The position numbers were made by a program, and so were the translations under genes. From the NCBI GenBank assembly GCA_947258625.1, contig CAMYJN010000094.1:1-7717 (forward strand): a stretch of DNA of 7,717 nt. Reading direction: 5' to 3'. Positions 1 through 6,636 of the stretch are shown here, in pieces. The stretch is from an uncultured Polyangiaceae bacterium. GTDB taxonomy: Bacteria; Myxococcota_A; Polyangia; Polyangiales; Houyiibacteriaceae. How positions within the stretch are numbered: position 1 is the stretch's first letter; every line of letters begins with the position of its first letter. A model generated the notes under the pieces. It was not told the DNA's origin. It worked only from the letters and a program-made list of their open reading frames with translations, and searched no databases.

Positions 1-455
1 GTCGGTGACGGCGGGACCTCCTGGGCTGTGGCCTGTGAGTCACGCGATGGGCTGGGCGTTTCGTCCCCCAGAATCGCCTCGATCGAATCCACGACGGTTT
101 GCCATCGCGGGTCCTTCGTAGATCCATGCCAGCCGGAAATGTCCGTGCTTTGTATCCGTGCAAAACCAAAGGGCGGGTCTGTTGTATCGATACTCAATGG
201 AACGAGCACGCTGTTCTTTTTCGCGTACTCGGCCTCTTCCTTCACGTAGTCGGAGTCCACGGAGTGTTTCGACCAAAGCACGATGACCGCGTCGCTTTGC
301 TCGAGCTCGTGGTAGATGTACGTGTCGAACGTCATCCCAGCCGGGATCTTCGCGTCCCAAAACACCCCATAACCACGCTGGCTCAGCGCCCCGGCCATTT
401 GCTTCGCAACCGCCTTGTCCTCGTGGCTGTATGAAATGAAAAGCTTTCTCGACAT
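1..455 (-). CDS. TIR-domain protein, N-terminal part (runs off left edge)
   Basis: Reading leftward from ATG at 455 gives 151 codons with no stop before the window edge, so the gene is partial. The protein opens directly with a TIR fold: MSRKLFISYSHEDK at residues 1-14 (strand A and box 1), YGVFWD at 29-34, IPAGMTF at 37-43, SDAVIVLWS at 54-62, then SDYVKEEAEYA at 68-78. In the family pattern S-x-W/Y-V-x-x-E, E74 is the likely catalytic glutamate of NAD-cleaving TIRs. The fold ends near residue 130 and is followed by a Pro/Ser-rich linker (about 132-151), so a second domain probably lies outside the window. Bacterial TIR proteins are often NAD+-depleting or signal-producing effectors of anti-phage systems, but others are not; defence is inference here. 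No good Shine-Dalgarno site precedes the ATG. The gene lies 54 bp from the edge of a transposase remnant. Confidence 0.87.
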   Translation of the reverse strand, partial: MSRKLFISYSHEDKAVAKQMAGALSQRGYGVFWDAKIPAGMTFDTYIYHELEQSDAVIVLWSKHSVDSDYVKEEAEYAKKNSVLVPLSIDTTDPPFGFARIQSTDISGWHGSTKDPRWQTVVDSIEAILGDETPSPSRDSQATAQEVPPSP

Positions 456-509
456 CGTCTCGAACGCTGCCCTAGTGGGTTGCGAGCCTACAATCGATCG
501 GGGCCGTGT

Positions 510-760
510 GCAGCCCTGCTGCGTCGGGGAACATTCTGGAGTCACGGCGGTGCATTTGCGACCGCGCTAATAACACCCACGGACTGCTGAGCGGGTGGTC
601 GCACACGCGACGTAACCCACGTCGGTTTGCCTCCATTCTCCCCCGACGGGCCTGATGCCGGGCGGTCGTGAGGCGGTCCCTGGACACGATCGGCTTCGTC
701 CAAGTACACCTCGTCGGGTGTTTGTCCGACAAAAGCGTGATGAGAGATTTGGGTATTGTG
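510..760 (-). pseudogene. Transposase (rve/DDE integrase) C-terminal remnant, inverted copy 1
   Basis: On the minus strand this encodes HNTQISHHAFVGQTPDEVYL, the C-terminal signature of rve-type DDE transposases of the IS3/IS481 kind (HxxPHxAFxGxTPDEVYFG), then RDRLTTARHQARRGRMEANR and a tail PPAQQSVGVISAVANAPP followed by a stop. The reading is broken: relative to copy 2 (6926-7176) there is one extra base just after ADRV and one missing base after RVC, so the stretch between them is out of frame and the tail returns to frame. Stops (TAA, TAG) lie in frame just before HNTQ. The catalytic DDE core is absent. The element sits between the TIR gene and the RHH gene and is certainly non-functional as a transposase. 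Family assignment within rve transposases is uncertain. Confidence 0.8.
510..760 (-). repeat. 251-bp inverted repeat, left copy
   Basis: This matches the plus strand at 6926-7176 over its full 251 bp, in inverted orientation. A hand alignment gives about 85% identity with one single-base insertion and one single-base deletion. Similarity begins at CACAA(T/C)ACCCAAAT and ends at GCAGCAGGGCTGC in both copies, and I see no similarity beyond either edge. The end motif GCAGC-AGG-GCTGC is itself a 5-bp hairpin. Confidence 0.85.
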
Positions 761-776
761 CCTCTCCTATTAAGCC

Positions 777-968
777 CTACCCTTCGCGTGCGTCGAGCCA
801 CGCTTGGTTGGCGTCGACCATCACCGCTGAGAGCGTGACTTCCTGATCGAAGGCGTACTTGCGAACGCGCTTGTGAAGATCGACCGGGAGGTGGATCGAA
901 GTGTCGCGGAAACGCTCTCGGGCTTCTGGAAACCTTTCGGCGAACCATTCGACCTGAGCGGGCGTCAT
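777..968 (-). CDS. Small ribbon-helix-helix (CopG/Arc-type) DNA-binding protein
   Basis: This encodes 63 residues from the ATG at 968, starting MTPAQVEWFAERF. The segment DTSIHLPVDLHKRVRKYAFD reads as the beta-strand and first helix of a ribbon-helix-helix fold, and QEVTLSAVMVDANQAW as the turn and second helix. Such proteins bind DNA as dimers through the paired strands and usually act as antitoxins, plasmid-partition proteins or autorepressors. The frame stays open upstream to ATG codons at 1007/1004 and a GTG at 1025, but that extension is low-complexity and none of the starts has a clear Shine-Dalgarno. I chose 968 because the conserved-looking part begins there and it leaves 83 bp to the divergent PilZ gene. 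No toxin partner is visible: 16 bp past the stop the transposase remnant begins, so a downstream partner may have been lost. Function beyond DNA binding is inference. Confidence 0.6.
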   Translation of the reverse strand: MTPAQVEWFAERFPEARERFRDTSIHLPVDLHKRVRKYAFDQEVTLSAVMVDANQAWLDAREG

Positions 969-1051
969 GGATGAATCATCGACATCGGCCCTCGCGGACG
1001 TCATCATGCGTGTGCAGGTCGCCACGTCGATCAGGCAAGTTCACGGCACCC

Positions 1052-1420
1052 ATGACTTCCGAAAAACCCAGACGTTCGAGCGTGCCCCCTCGGACCACCA
1101 CGGAATCCGATGTTCGCCCTGCTATAGGAGGGAACGAACGGCGGCTCGCCGACCGTTCGCCTTCCGATGCTGAGATCGAGATCTTGTCACCAGTTCAGCA
1201 GATCGCGTCAGCCGTCGATGTGAGTAAGACCGGGATTCAGATCTCGCTCGATGAGTGGCTCTCTGCGGGCACGGTGTGTGATCTCCGGATCACGACCCAC
1301 ACGGGCCGAACGATCCTGAAACGCGCGCGCGTCGTCTGGACCCGACGGGGGGGTGAGCGATGCGTGTCCGGGCTGGAAGTTGTGGGATCGATCGCGCCGC
1401 ACACACCCGACGACGACTGA
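1052..1420 (+). CDS. PilZ-domain protein (probable c-di-GMP receptor)
   Basis: This encodes 122 residues from ATG at 1052. The C-terminal two-thirds fits a PilZ domain: RLADR (residues 31-35) matches RxxxR and DVSKTG (56-61) matches [D/N]xSxxG, the two c-di-GMP-contacting motifs, at normal spacing. The end RARVVWTRRGG...CVSGLEVV (91-111) matches the closing strands of the barrel. The first 25 residues are Ser/Thr/Arg-rich and probably disordered. No other effector domain is present, so it would act as a stand-alone adaptor in the cytoplasm, binding c-di-GMP and then a partner. The frame is open back to an ATG at 971, but that extension overlaps the divergent RHH gene region and looks non-coding; the Shine-Dalgarno at 1052 is weak, so the start is uncertain. 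No cyclase or phosphodiesterase is nearby. Confidence 0.75.
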   Translation: MTSEKPRRSSVPPRTTTESDVRPAIGGNERRLADRSPSDAEIEILSPVQQIASAVDVSKTGIQISLDEWLSAGTVCDLRITTHTGRTILKRARVVWTRRGGERCVSGLEVVGSIAPHTPDDD

Positions 1421-1538
1421 TCAAGCAGGTCGATAGTGGTGCCCCAAAGGACGCGGCGAATGCTGACCCATGGCCCTTCCGTGCGACACCTCTTGCTGGC
1501 GCCTTGACGGGTTCCTGGATCGCGGCTTCCCTCCCCCC

Positions 1539-2366
1539 ATGTCTTTCCCCCAACCGCTCCGAGCAGTTGTCACGGGTGCGGGCAGCGGCTTGGGCCGGGC
1601 GTTGAGCCTTGACCTCGCCAAGCGCGGCGCCTCGTTGATCGTCTCCGACATCGATCGGTCTTCCGCAGAAGAGACCGCTCAGCTGGTTCGCCAACAGCAG
1701 ACGGAGGCTGAAGTTATCCCGTGCGACGTGACCGATCGCGACGCCGTGTTTGCCCTCGTCGACGAAACCGAGAGGCGGCTCGGGGGCATCGACCTCATTG
1801 CCAACAACGCCGGCGTCGCAGTCGCCGGACCCTTCGACGAGATCTCGACCGAGGACTGGCGCTGGGTGGTCGACATCAATCTTTGGGGTGTGATCTACGG
1901 TTGCCAGGCGGCGGTTCCGAAAATGCGCGCTCAAGGGTGCGGCTACATCATCAACGTTGCGTCGTCCGCGGGCCTCTTGTCCCCGCCAGGCACGTCCGCC
2001 TACAACGTCACCAAGACGGGTGTCGTGTCTCTGAGTGAAACCTTGTACGCTGAATACAAGCTCGAAGGTATTCGCGTCGCGGTGGTGTGCCCGACATTCT
2101 TCCGGACGAACATCATCGCAACCGTTCGAGGCGCCACTACCGCCAAGGAGAAGGCACGGGCCATCCGGTGGATGGAACGCTCCAAAGTGCAGGCGCCCGG
2201 TGTCGCCAAAGCCGCGATCGATTCGGTGCGCGATGGCAAACTCTATGTGCAACCAATGCGCGATGGGCGGAAGGCATGGCGCCTCAAACGACTAGCCCCG
2301 GAGCGGTTCTACGACTCGCTGAGCAAGTCCCATCACAAGTACCGCCAACGCCGCCACAAGTCCTGA
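1539..2366 (+). CDS. Short-chain dehydrogenase/reductase (classical SDR)
   Basis: This encodes 275 residues from ATG at 1539; a longer form starting at 1470 adds 23 residues of no SDR character. The Rossmann nucleotide-binding motif TGAGSGLG is at 12-19, an acidic residue D37 (VSDIDRS) at the end of strand 2 suggests NAD(H) rather than NADP(H), CDVTD is at 62-66, NNAG at 89-92, and the catalytic set is N114, S142, Y155 and K159 (YNVTK). All active-site residues are present, so the enzyme should be active, interconverting an alcohol and a ketone. The last 30 residues are strongly basic (ending KYRQRRHKS). The substrate cannot be read from sequence. A long-chain acyl-CoA synthetase follows on the same strand after 275 bp, consistent with lipid metabolism but too far apart to assume one tight operon. 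Confidence 0.93.
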   Translation: MSFPQPLRAVVTGAGSGLGRALSLDLAKRGASLIVSDIDRSSAEETAQLVRQQQTEAEVIPCDVTDRDAVFALVDETERRLGGIDLIANNAGVAVAGPFDEISTEDWRWVVDINLWGVIYGCQAAVPKMRAQGCGYIINVASSAGLLSPPGTSAYNVTKTGVVSLSETLYAEYKLEGIRVAVVCPTFFRTNIIATVRGATTAKEKARAIRWMERSKVQAPGVAKAAIDSVRDGKLYVQPMRDGRKAWRLKRLAPERFYDSLSKSHHKYRQRRHKS

Positions 2367-2641
2367 GCAACCGCGGCCAACCAACCCTGCTATCTACCCG
2401 CTGATAGATGAGATGAAGCGCAATAGGAGAACAAGACCACCGCGGGTTCACCTCGAGCGTCTTGGCGGAAAATCCCCGCCGTGGGAGGGCGGCGGCCCCC
2501 ATCCTCAAAATCAAACGCGAGTCACTCCACCAAGCCCTCGCTGACGAGATCGAGCGGCTCTACCTTCCACATGGCCAATAGCGCATGCCGAGTGGTACGC
2601 TCGATACCCGGCCAAAAAAAAGGCGCCGGTGACGGAGAACC
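2367..2641 (+). other. Intergenic gap between SDR and acyl-CoA synthetase genes
   Basis: No complete gene is supported. One plus frame (about 2415-2581) stays open from an in-frame TGA to a TAG with no ATG, and reads coding-like at its end (ILKIKRESLHQALADEIERL), so it may be a decayed gene tail; I do not recognise it. Weak stems are present: CTATC/GATAG (2390-2407) and GGCGG/CCGCC (about 2463-2480). Neither is followed by a T-run, so neither is called a terminator. An A8 tract lies at 2614-2621. Confidence 0.4.
2630..2641 (+). promoter_or_regulatory. Ribosome binding site of the acyl-CoA synthetase gene
   Basis: GACGGAGAACC precedes the ATG at 2642. The GGAG core with normal spacing fixes this start, which also agrees with the family's usual N-terminus (TLVHRLADWAERKPD). 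Confidence 0.6.
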
Positions 2642-4453
2642 ATGGGACAGCAACACACTTTGGTGCACCGGCTTGCTGACTGGGCCGAGCGAAAGCCGGA
2701 TACTCCGTCAATCCACGAGAAGAAGGAGGACGGGTCATGGCGGACCTACACCTGGGCCGAGTACTGGACTGCCGTCAGGGACACAGCCAAGGGGCTCATT
2801 GCCTTGGGGCACGAGGTCGGCGACTGCGTTGCACTGGTGGGCGGCTCCCGCTGTGGTTGGGTGATCTCCCAGTTCGCGATCCAGGCGGCCCGCGGTGTTC
2901 CGGCGCCGATCTACACCAATAACACCGCCGAGCAGACCGCCTACATCGCCCAGCACGCTAGGACGAAGATCGCCATCGCCGACACGGCCGAGCAGCTCGG
3001 CAAGTACCAGGCGGGCATCGAGCAAGGCCTGATGAGCGCTGAGCACCTCATCCTAATGGACAAGCCTGCGGATGATGACCACCGTGTGATGTCCCTGGAG
3101 CAACTCCAGGCGCTGGGCCGTGAGCAGGGCGATGCGGAGCTCGACAAGCGGATTGCCGAGATCACGACCGATGAGACGGCCCTGCTCATCTACACCTCAG
3201 GCACGACAGGGCTACCCAAAGGCGTCCAGCTTAGTCATCTGAACATGACCTCGATGACCGAGGGGATGTTGGAGCGCTTCGATGTCTTTCGGCCCGAGAC
3301 GCCCGACAGTGCGCCCTTCCGCATCGTGAGCTACTTGCCGCTGTGCCATATCGCCGAGCAGATCGCGACCAACTTCATCCAGCTCGCCACTGGCGGACAA
3401 GCCTTCTTCTGCTCCGACATGACACAGATCAAGGACTATCTCACCGAGGTGCACCCCACCGTGTTCCTCGGCGTTCCGCGCGTCTGGGAGAAGTTCCAGG
3501 GAGTGCTGGAGAGCCGTTTTGCGGAAGCCTCCGGACTCAAGCGGAAGCTCGCGAGCTGGGCACGCAAGACCGAGCTCGCATGCTTCGAAAGGGAGGTCGC
3601 CAGCGGACAGCCCTGCTCGTCACTATCGCGGACACTCGCGAAGAAGCTGGTGATCTCCAAGATCCACGCCGGGCTCGGTCTGGACAAGCTCGTTCTGGCC
3701 GTGACGGGAGCGGCCCCCATTTCCCGGGGGACGCTGGACTTCTTCGCCTCGATCGGCATCGTGATCTACGAGGTCTACGGGATGAGCGAGACCACTGGGG
3801 TCGTCACCTGCTCGAAGTACGGGGAGCCGCACCTTGGAACCGTGGGGCGCGCGGTGCTTGGCGTCGAGGTCAAGACTGCCGAAGACGGAGAGATCATCGC
3901 CAAGGGTCCCACCATGACCAAGGGCTACCTCCACGACCCGGAGAAAACCGCCGAGCTGATTTCACCGGACGGGTGGGTGCATACCGGAGACCTGGGAGTG
4001 ATCGACGAGGACGGCTATCTGCGCATCACCGGTCGGAAAAAGGACATCCTAGTCACCGCCGGCGGCAAGAACGTCGCCCCAGCCGAGATGGAGGCCTACA
4101 TCAACCAGATCCCCGGCGTTGGCCAAGTTGTGGTCGTTGGGGACAAGCAGCCATATCTCACAGCGCTCATCACGCTTGACCCCGAGGCACTTGATGTTCT
4201 CTGCGACGACGCCGGTATCGCCATGGGCCCGCTCGCCGAGGTCGCCAAGAACGAGCGCGTCCAGTCCTTCCTCACGAAGCGCGTGGAATCGGAATGCAAC
4301 AGCAAGGTGGCCCGCCACCAGACGATCAAGAAGATCCGAGTGTTGCCCGTCGAGCTCACCGTGGACGGCGGCGAGATGACCCCGACCATGAAGGTCAAGC
4401 GCAACGTCGTCGTGGAGAAGTACAAGGACGAGATCACAGCGCTGTACGCGTGA
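2642..4453 (+). CDS. Long-chain fatty acid--CoA ligase (FadD15/FAA1-type AMP-binding enzyme)
   Basis: This encodes 603 residues, full length for the COG1022 long-chain acyl-CoA synthetase group. It activates fatty acids to acyl-AMP and then acyl-CoA with ATP and CoA. The adenylate-forming core motifs are all intact: phosphate loop YTSGTTGLPKG (184-194), YLPLCHIAEQ (231-240), GVPRVWEK (277-284), VTGAAPI (354-360), YGMSETTG (379-386), GWVHTGDLG (444-452), hinge GRKKDILVTAGGKN (464-477), and C-terminal MTPTMKVKR (579-587), where K584 is the probable catalytic lysine. No signal peptide or membrane segment is seen, so it is a cytoplasmic or membrane-associated enzyme. Activity is expected. It could feed beta-oxidation, phospholipid synthesis or a specialised lipid; the upstream SDR is compatible with any of these. 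Chain-length preference cannot be read from sequence. Confidence 0.95.
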   Translation: MGQQHTLVHRLADWAERKPDTPSIHEKKEDGSWRTYTWAEYWTAVRDTAKGLIALGHEVGDCVALVGGSRCGWVISQFAIQAARGVPAPIYTNNTAEQTAYIAQHARTKIAIADTAEQLGKYQAGIEQGLMSAEHLILMDKPADDDHRVMSLEQLQALGREQGDAELDKRIAEITTDETALLIYTSGTTGLPKGVQLSHLNMTSMTEGMLERFDVFRPETPDSAPFRIVSYLPLCHIAEQIATNFIQLATGGQAFFCSDMTQIKDYLTEVHPTVFLGVPRVWEKFQGVLESRFAEASGLKRKLASWARKTELACFEREVASGQPCSSLSRTLAKKLVISKIHAGLGLDKLVLAVTGAAPISRGTLDFFASIGIVIYEVYGMSETTGVVTCSKYGEPHLGTVGRAVLGVEVKTAEDGEIIAKGPTMTKGYLHDPEKTAELISPDGWVHTGDLGVIDEDGYLRITGRKKDILVTAGGKNVAPAEMEAYINQIPGVGQVVVVGDKQPYLTALITLDPEALDVLCDDAGIAMGPLAEVAKNERVQSFLTKRVESECNSKVARHQTIKKIRVLPVELTVDGGEMTPTMKVKRNVVVEKYKDEITALYA

Positions 4454-4687
4454 TCACAACGACTACAACTCCCACGCCGGGACGGGCGCGCCAAGCGGCT
4501 TTGCGATGCTCAGCGAGGCCCTGCCCGCATGTAAGGAGAAGCGGCCCGAGCTGCGCACCGACGGCACTTCAAGGTGAGACATCATGCCATCGCAGCGATG
4601 CCGGTTTGCGGAGCGGACAAACGCAAGCTCTACAAGCTGCTCTCCTTCGAGAGGAAGGCCGCAGAGCGAAAGCTTCGGGTGAAGATC
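4454..4687. other. Non-coding gap after the acyl-CoA synthetase gene
   Basis: No gene is supported. A plus frame around 4615-4700 reads KRKLYKLLSFERKAAERKLR, which is protein-like in composition, but it is short, opens from an ATG with no Shine-Dalgarno and continues antisense across the methyltransferase remnant. It may be the other side of the rearrangement that removed the methyltransferase 3' end. No terminator with a T-run is seen after 4453. Confidence 0.35.
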
Positions 4688-4950
4688 AAGGGCTGCGAGG
4701 GTGTCAAACACGCCCTTGTCGCGATAGAAGCGCGAGATCGGATCCGGCACAGCCCGTCGAGGCGCGCCCATTCGTCGGAATGGTCTTCGAGCCATGCGCG
4801 ATAGTCGTCGATGTCGGCGCGGCCGAGTTCCCGGATGCGCCGGTCGACGCGTTTGCACACCTGTCTGCGGACCTTGCGAAACCCGGGCCAGCGCATATGC
4901 AGCTGCGGCAGGGCCCACTGCAGGAAGCGCACGCATTGCTCATCGTTCAC
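4688..4950 (-). pseudogene. CheR-type SAM methyltransferase remnant (frameshifted, 3' part missing)
   Basis: Reading leftward from GTG at 4950, 70 codons resemble the N-terminal domain of a CheR-family methyltransferase: RFLQWALPQLHMRWPGFRKV, then RRQVCKRVDRRIRELG, DDYRAWLEDHSDEWARLDGL and CRI. The expected continuation ISRFYRDKGVFDTL appears at once in another frame: CGGATC-CG-ATCTCGCGC lacks one base of the codon between CRI and ISRF (near 4739-4741). After about 17 more codons the similarity stops, and no SAM-binding GxxxG-type motif follows, so the catalytic domain is absent. This is a dead gene with two lesions, a 1-base deletion and a 3' truncation. It lies between, and antiparallel to, the acyl-CoA synthetase and Mut7-C genes. 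The family call is from recalled sequence pattern and is fairly but not fully certain. Confidence 0.65.
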
Positions 4951-4961
4951 GGAGGTATGAT
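4936..4961 (+). promoter_or_regulatory. Possible sigma-70-like promoter for the Mut7-C gene
   Basis: TATGAT (4956-4961) is a good -10 match 20 bp before the ATG at 4982. The best -35 candidate, TTGCTC (4936-4941), is only 14 bp upstream of it, shorter than the usual 16-18, so the assignment is weak. No Shine-Dalgarno stands before 4982; GGAGG at 4951-4955 is too far away. Confidence 0.25.
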
Positions 4962-4981
4962 AACAACCGTGAGACCCGCCT

Positions 4982-5809
4982 ATGATGAATTCATTCGCAA
5001 AATCTGAGCACGCCCGCGTTTCTCGCGAAATCGAGGTCCGTTTCTACACCGAACTCAACGATTTCCTGCCGCCCGAGAAGCGGCAGCGCGCGTTCAATTA
5101 CGTTTTCACCGGTACCCCATCCGTCAAAGACACTATCGAGGCAATCGGCGTCCCTCACACGGAGATCGACGTCATCCTCGTCGATGACAAGTCGGTCGAC
5201 TTTGGCCACCTACTGAAAGGCGGTGAGCGGGTGGCCGTCTATCCGATGTTTGAGCGATATGATGTCTCTCCCGTGACGCGGCTTCGACCCGCGCCATTGC
5301 GTGTCACCCGATTCATCGCCGATGTACATCTCGGCTCTCTGGCGAGGTATCTGCGTCTGCTCGGTTTCGATACGATCTGGGAACGAGATCTGTCTGATGA
5401 GGCCATCGTGCAGACTGCTGTTTATGAGAAGCGAATCATCCTGACTCGGGACAAGGGCATCCTGAAGAATGGACGAGTGACGCACGGGTACTGGTTACGG
5501 GCGACCGATCCCAAACTGCAGCTCGAGGAAGTCATTCGCGCGATCGATCTTGCCGACGATGTCAGCCCGTATACGTGCTGCATGGAATGCAACGGTGAGC
5601 TGGAATCGGTCAAGCGGTCAGAGGTCGCTCGGTCGGTTCCGCTGCAGGTCTTCCTCGTCTATCGGGACTTCAAGCGCTGCACGAGCTGCCACCGCGTTTA
5701 CTGGCGGGGCTCGCATCTGAGGCGACTGGACAAGATCGTCGAGAGAGCCAAAAACGCCACGTCCGCCGGGAAGCCGGCTGAAGAGCCATGCGGACGATTG
5801 CGTCGCTGA
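4982..5809 (+). CDS. Ubiquitin-like / Mut7-C (PIN-fold RNase-like) / zinc-ribbon protein
   Basis: This encodes 275 residues. Residues 15-95 (IEVRFYTELNDFLPPEKR ... GGERVAVYPMF) form the ubiquitin/ThiS-like N-terminal domain often fused to Mut7-C. Residues 107-190 are the Mut7-C domain, a PIN-like nuclease fold: FIADVHLGSLARYLRLLGFD, then WERDLSDEAI and IILTRDKGIL. D114, D130, D136/D139 and D157 are the likely acidic metal-binding residues. Residues 198-240 make a zinc ribbon with C200-x2-C203 and C233-x2-C236. The domain order is typical of bacterial Mut7-C proteins, whose substrate is not established; RNA cleavage is a prediction from fold. Tandem ATGs at 4982 and 4985 leave a one-codon ambiguity, and neither has a clear Shine-Dalgarno. 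The 3' end overlaps the hydrolase gene by 22 bp, so the two are probably co-transcribed. Confidence 0.88.
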   Translation: MMNSFAKSEHARVSREIEVRFYTELNDFLPPEKRQRAFNYVFTGTPSVKDTIEAIGVPHTEIDVILVDDKSVDFGHLLKGGERVAVYPMFERYDVSPVTRLRPAPLRVTRFIADVHLGSLARYLRLLGFDTIWERDLSDEAIVQTAVYEKRIILTRDKGILKNGRVTHGYWLRATDPKLQLEEVIRAIDLADDVSPYTCCMECNGELESVKRSEVARSVPLQVFLVYRDFKRCTSCHRVYWRGSHLRRLDKIVERAKNATSAGKPAEEPCGRLRR

Positions 5810-6636
5810 TCGCAGTCGTCACAGCCTGTTACGTGCTGTTGGCTGTCTTGCTGTATGTCTTTCAGGAGCGGATGGTATTTCTTGCGGGGCTGCCGGGTCG
5901 CGCGCTCGAGGCAACACCACAGGATGCAGGCTTCAATTATGCTGACGTCAGCCTCGAGACCAGCGACGGAATCTCGCTTCATGGCTGGCATGTCTATGCT
6001 CCCGGCGCACGCGGAACGGTCCTGTTTCTGCATGGCAACGCCGGCAACATATCGCATCGACTCGACAGCATAGCGGTCTTCCACGAGCTCGGACTCGATA
6101 CCTTCATCATTGATTACCGTGGCTACGGTCAGAGCCAGGGGAAGCCGAGCGAAGAGGGAACCTACCGGGATGCCGAAGCGGCCTGGGAGTATCTGGTCAC
6201 TGAACGCGGCATGGATCCAGCGCGCATCATCGTGTTCGGGCGCTCGATCGGCGGTGGCGTCGCGGCCTGGTTGGCAGCGAGGCGCAAGCCAGCGGCGTTG
6301 ATCGTCGAATCGAGTTTCACGTCGGCGGCCGACATGGCGGCCCATCTCTACCCGTTTCTGCCTGCGCGGCTCATCTCCCGACTCCGATACCCTGTTGCCG
6401 ACTACGTCGCAAGCGCCGAGTGTGCGGTTCTCATCGTGCATAGCCGTGACGACGAGATCATCCCGTTCAAGATGGGTAAGGCGCTGTATGAGGCCGCACC
6501 GGCGCCGAAGGCGTTTGTAGAGCTCAGGGGCGATCACAACTATGGATTTCTCCTGTCCCGTGATCGTTACTTGCGAGGGCTTGCGACGTTCGTCGCGGAT
6601 CGCTTGGATGTCCAGGACGATGCCCGGGAGCGATGA
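5788..6636 (+). CDS. Membrane-anchored alpha/beta hydrolase (Bem46/ABHD13-like)
   Basis: This encodes 282 residues. A single hydrophobic segment at 4-25 (IASLIAVVTACYVLLAVLLY) is an uncleaved N-terminal anchor that should leave the catalytic domain outside the cytoplasm. The hydrolase fold shows the oxyanion-hole motif FLHGNAGN (80-87), DYRGYGQSQGKPSEEG (109-124), nucleophile elbow FGRSIGGG with S153, acid D222 in HSRDDEIIPF (218-227), and catalytic H250 in RGDHNYGF. The triad is complete. This matches the Bem46/ABHD13 group of serine hydrolases, whose natural substrates are mostly unknown; an esterase or lipase-type role is inferred. The gene overlaps the upstream Mut7-C gene by 22 bp and the M28-like stub downstream by 17 bp, a layout typical of translationally coupled genes. 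Confidence 0.92.
   Translation: MRTIASLIAVVTACYVLLAVLLYVFQERMVFLAGLPGRALEATPQDAGFNYADVSLETSDGISLHGWHVYAPGARGTVLFLHGNAGNISHRLDSIAVFHELGLDTFIIDYRGYGQSQGKPSEEGTYRDAEAAWEYLVTERGMDPARIIVFGRSIGGGVAAWLAARRKPAALIVESSFTSAADMAAHLYPFLPARLISRLRYPVADYVASAECAVLIVHSRDDEIIPFKMGKALYEAAPAPKAFVELRGDHNYGFLLSRDRYLRGLATFVADRLDVQDDARER

Noticed and set aside
472..948. Minus-strand ORF of 158 codons
   Set aside because: It overlaps the RHH gene in the wrong frame and passes through the frameshifted transposase copy. Only part of its middle matches the transposase, because of the indels.
1290..2252. Minus-strand ORF of 320 codons
   Set aside because: It is antisense to the SDR, which has all its motifs. The minus translation has no family features.
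2614..2621. A8 tract as a possible minus-strand terminator T-run
   Set aside because: No stable stem precedes it on the minus strand and no minus-strand gene ends there.
3343..4179. Plus-strand ORF of 278 codons in another frame
   Set aside because: It lies wholly inside the acyl-CoA synthetase gene, whose frame carries every adenylation motif. The alternative is Arg-rich shadow sequence.
4957..5007. Tiny ORF (16 codons, ATG at 4957) as a leader peptide for the Mut7-C gene
   Set aside because: GGAGG abuts the ATG with almost no spacing, no attenuator-like structure is visible, and the same bases fit a -10 element better.
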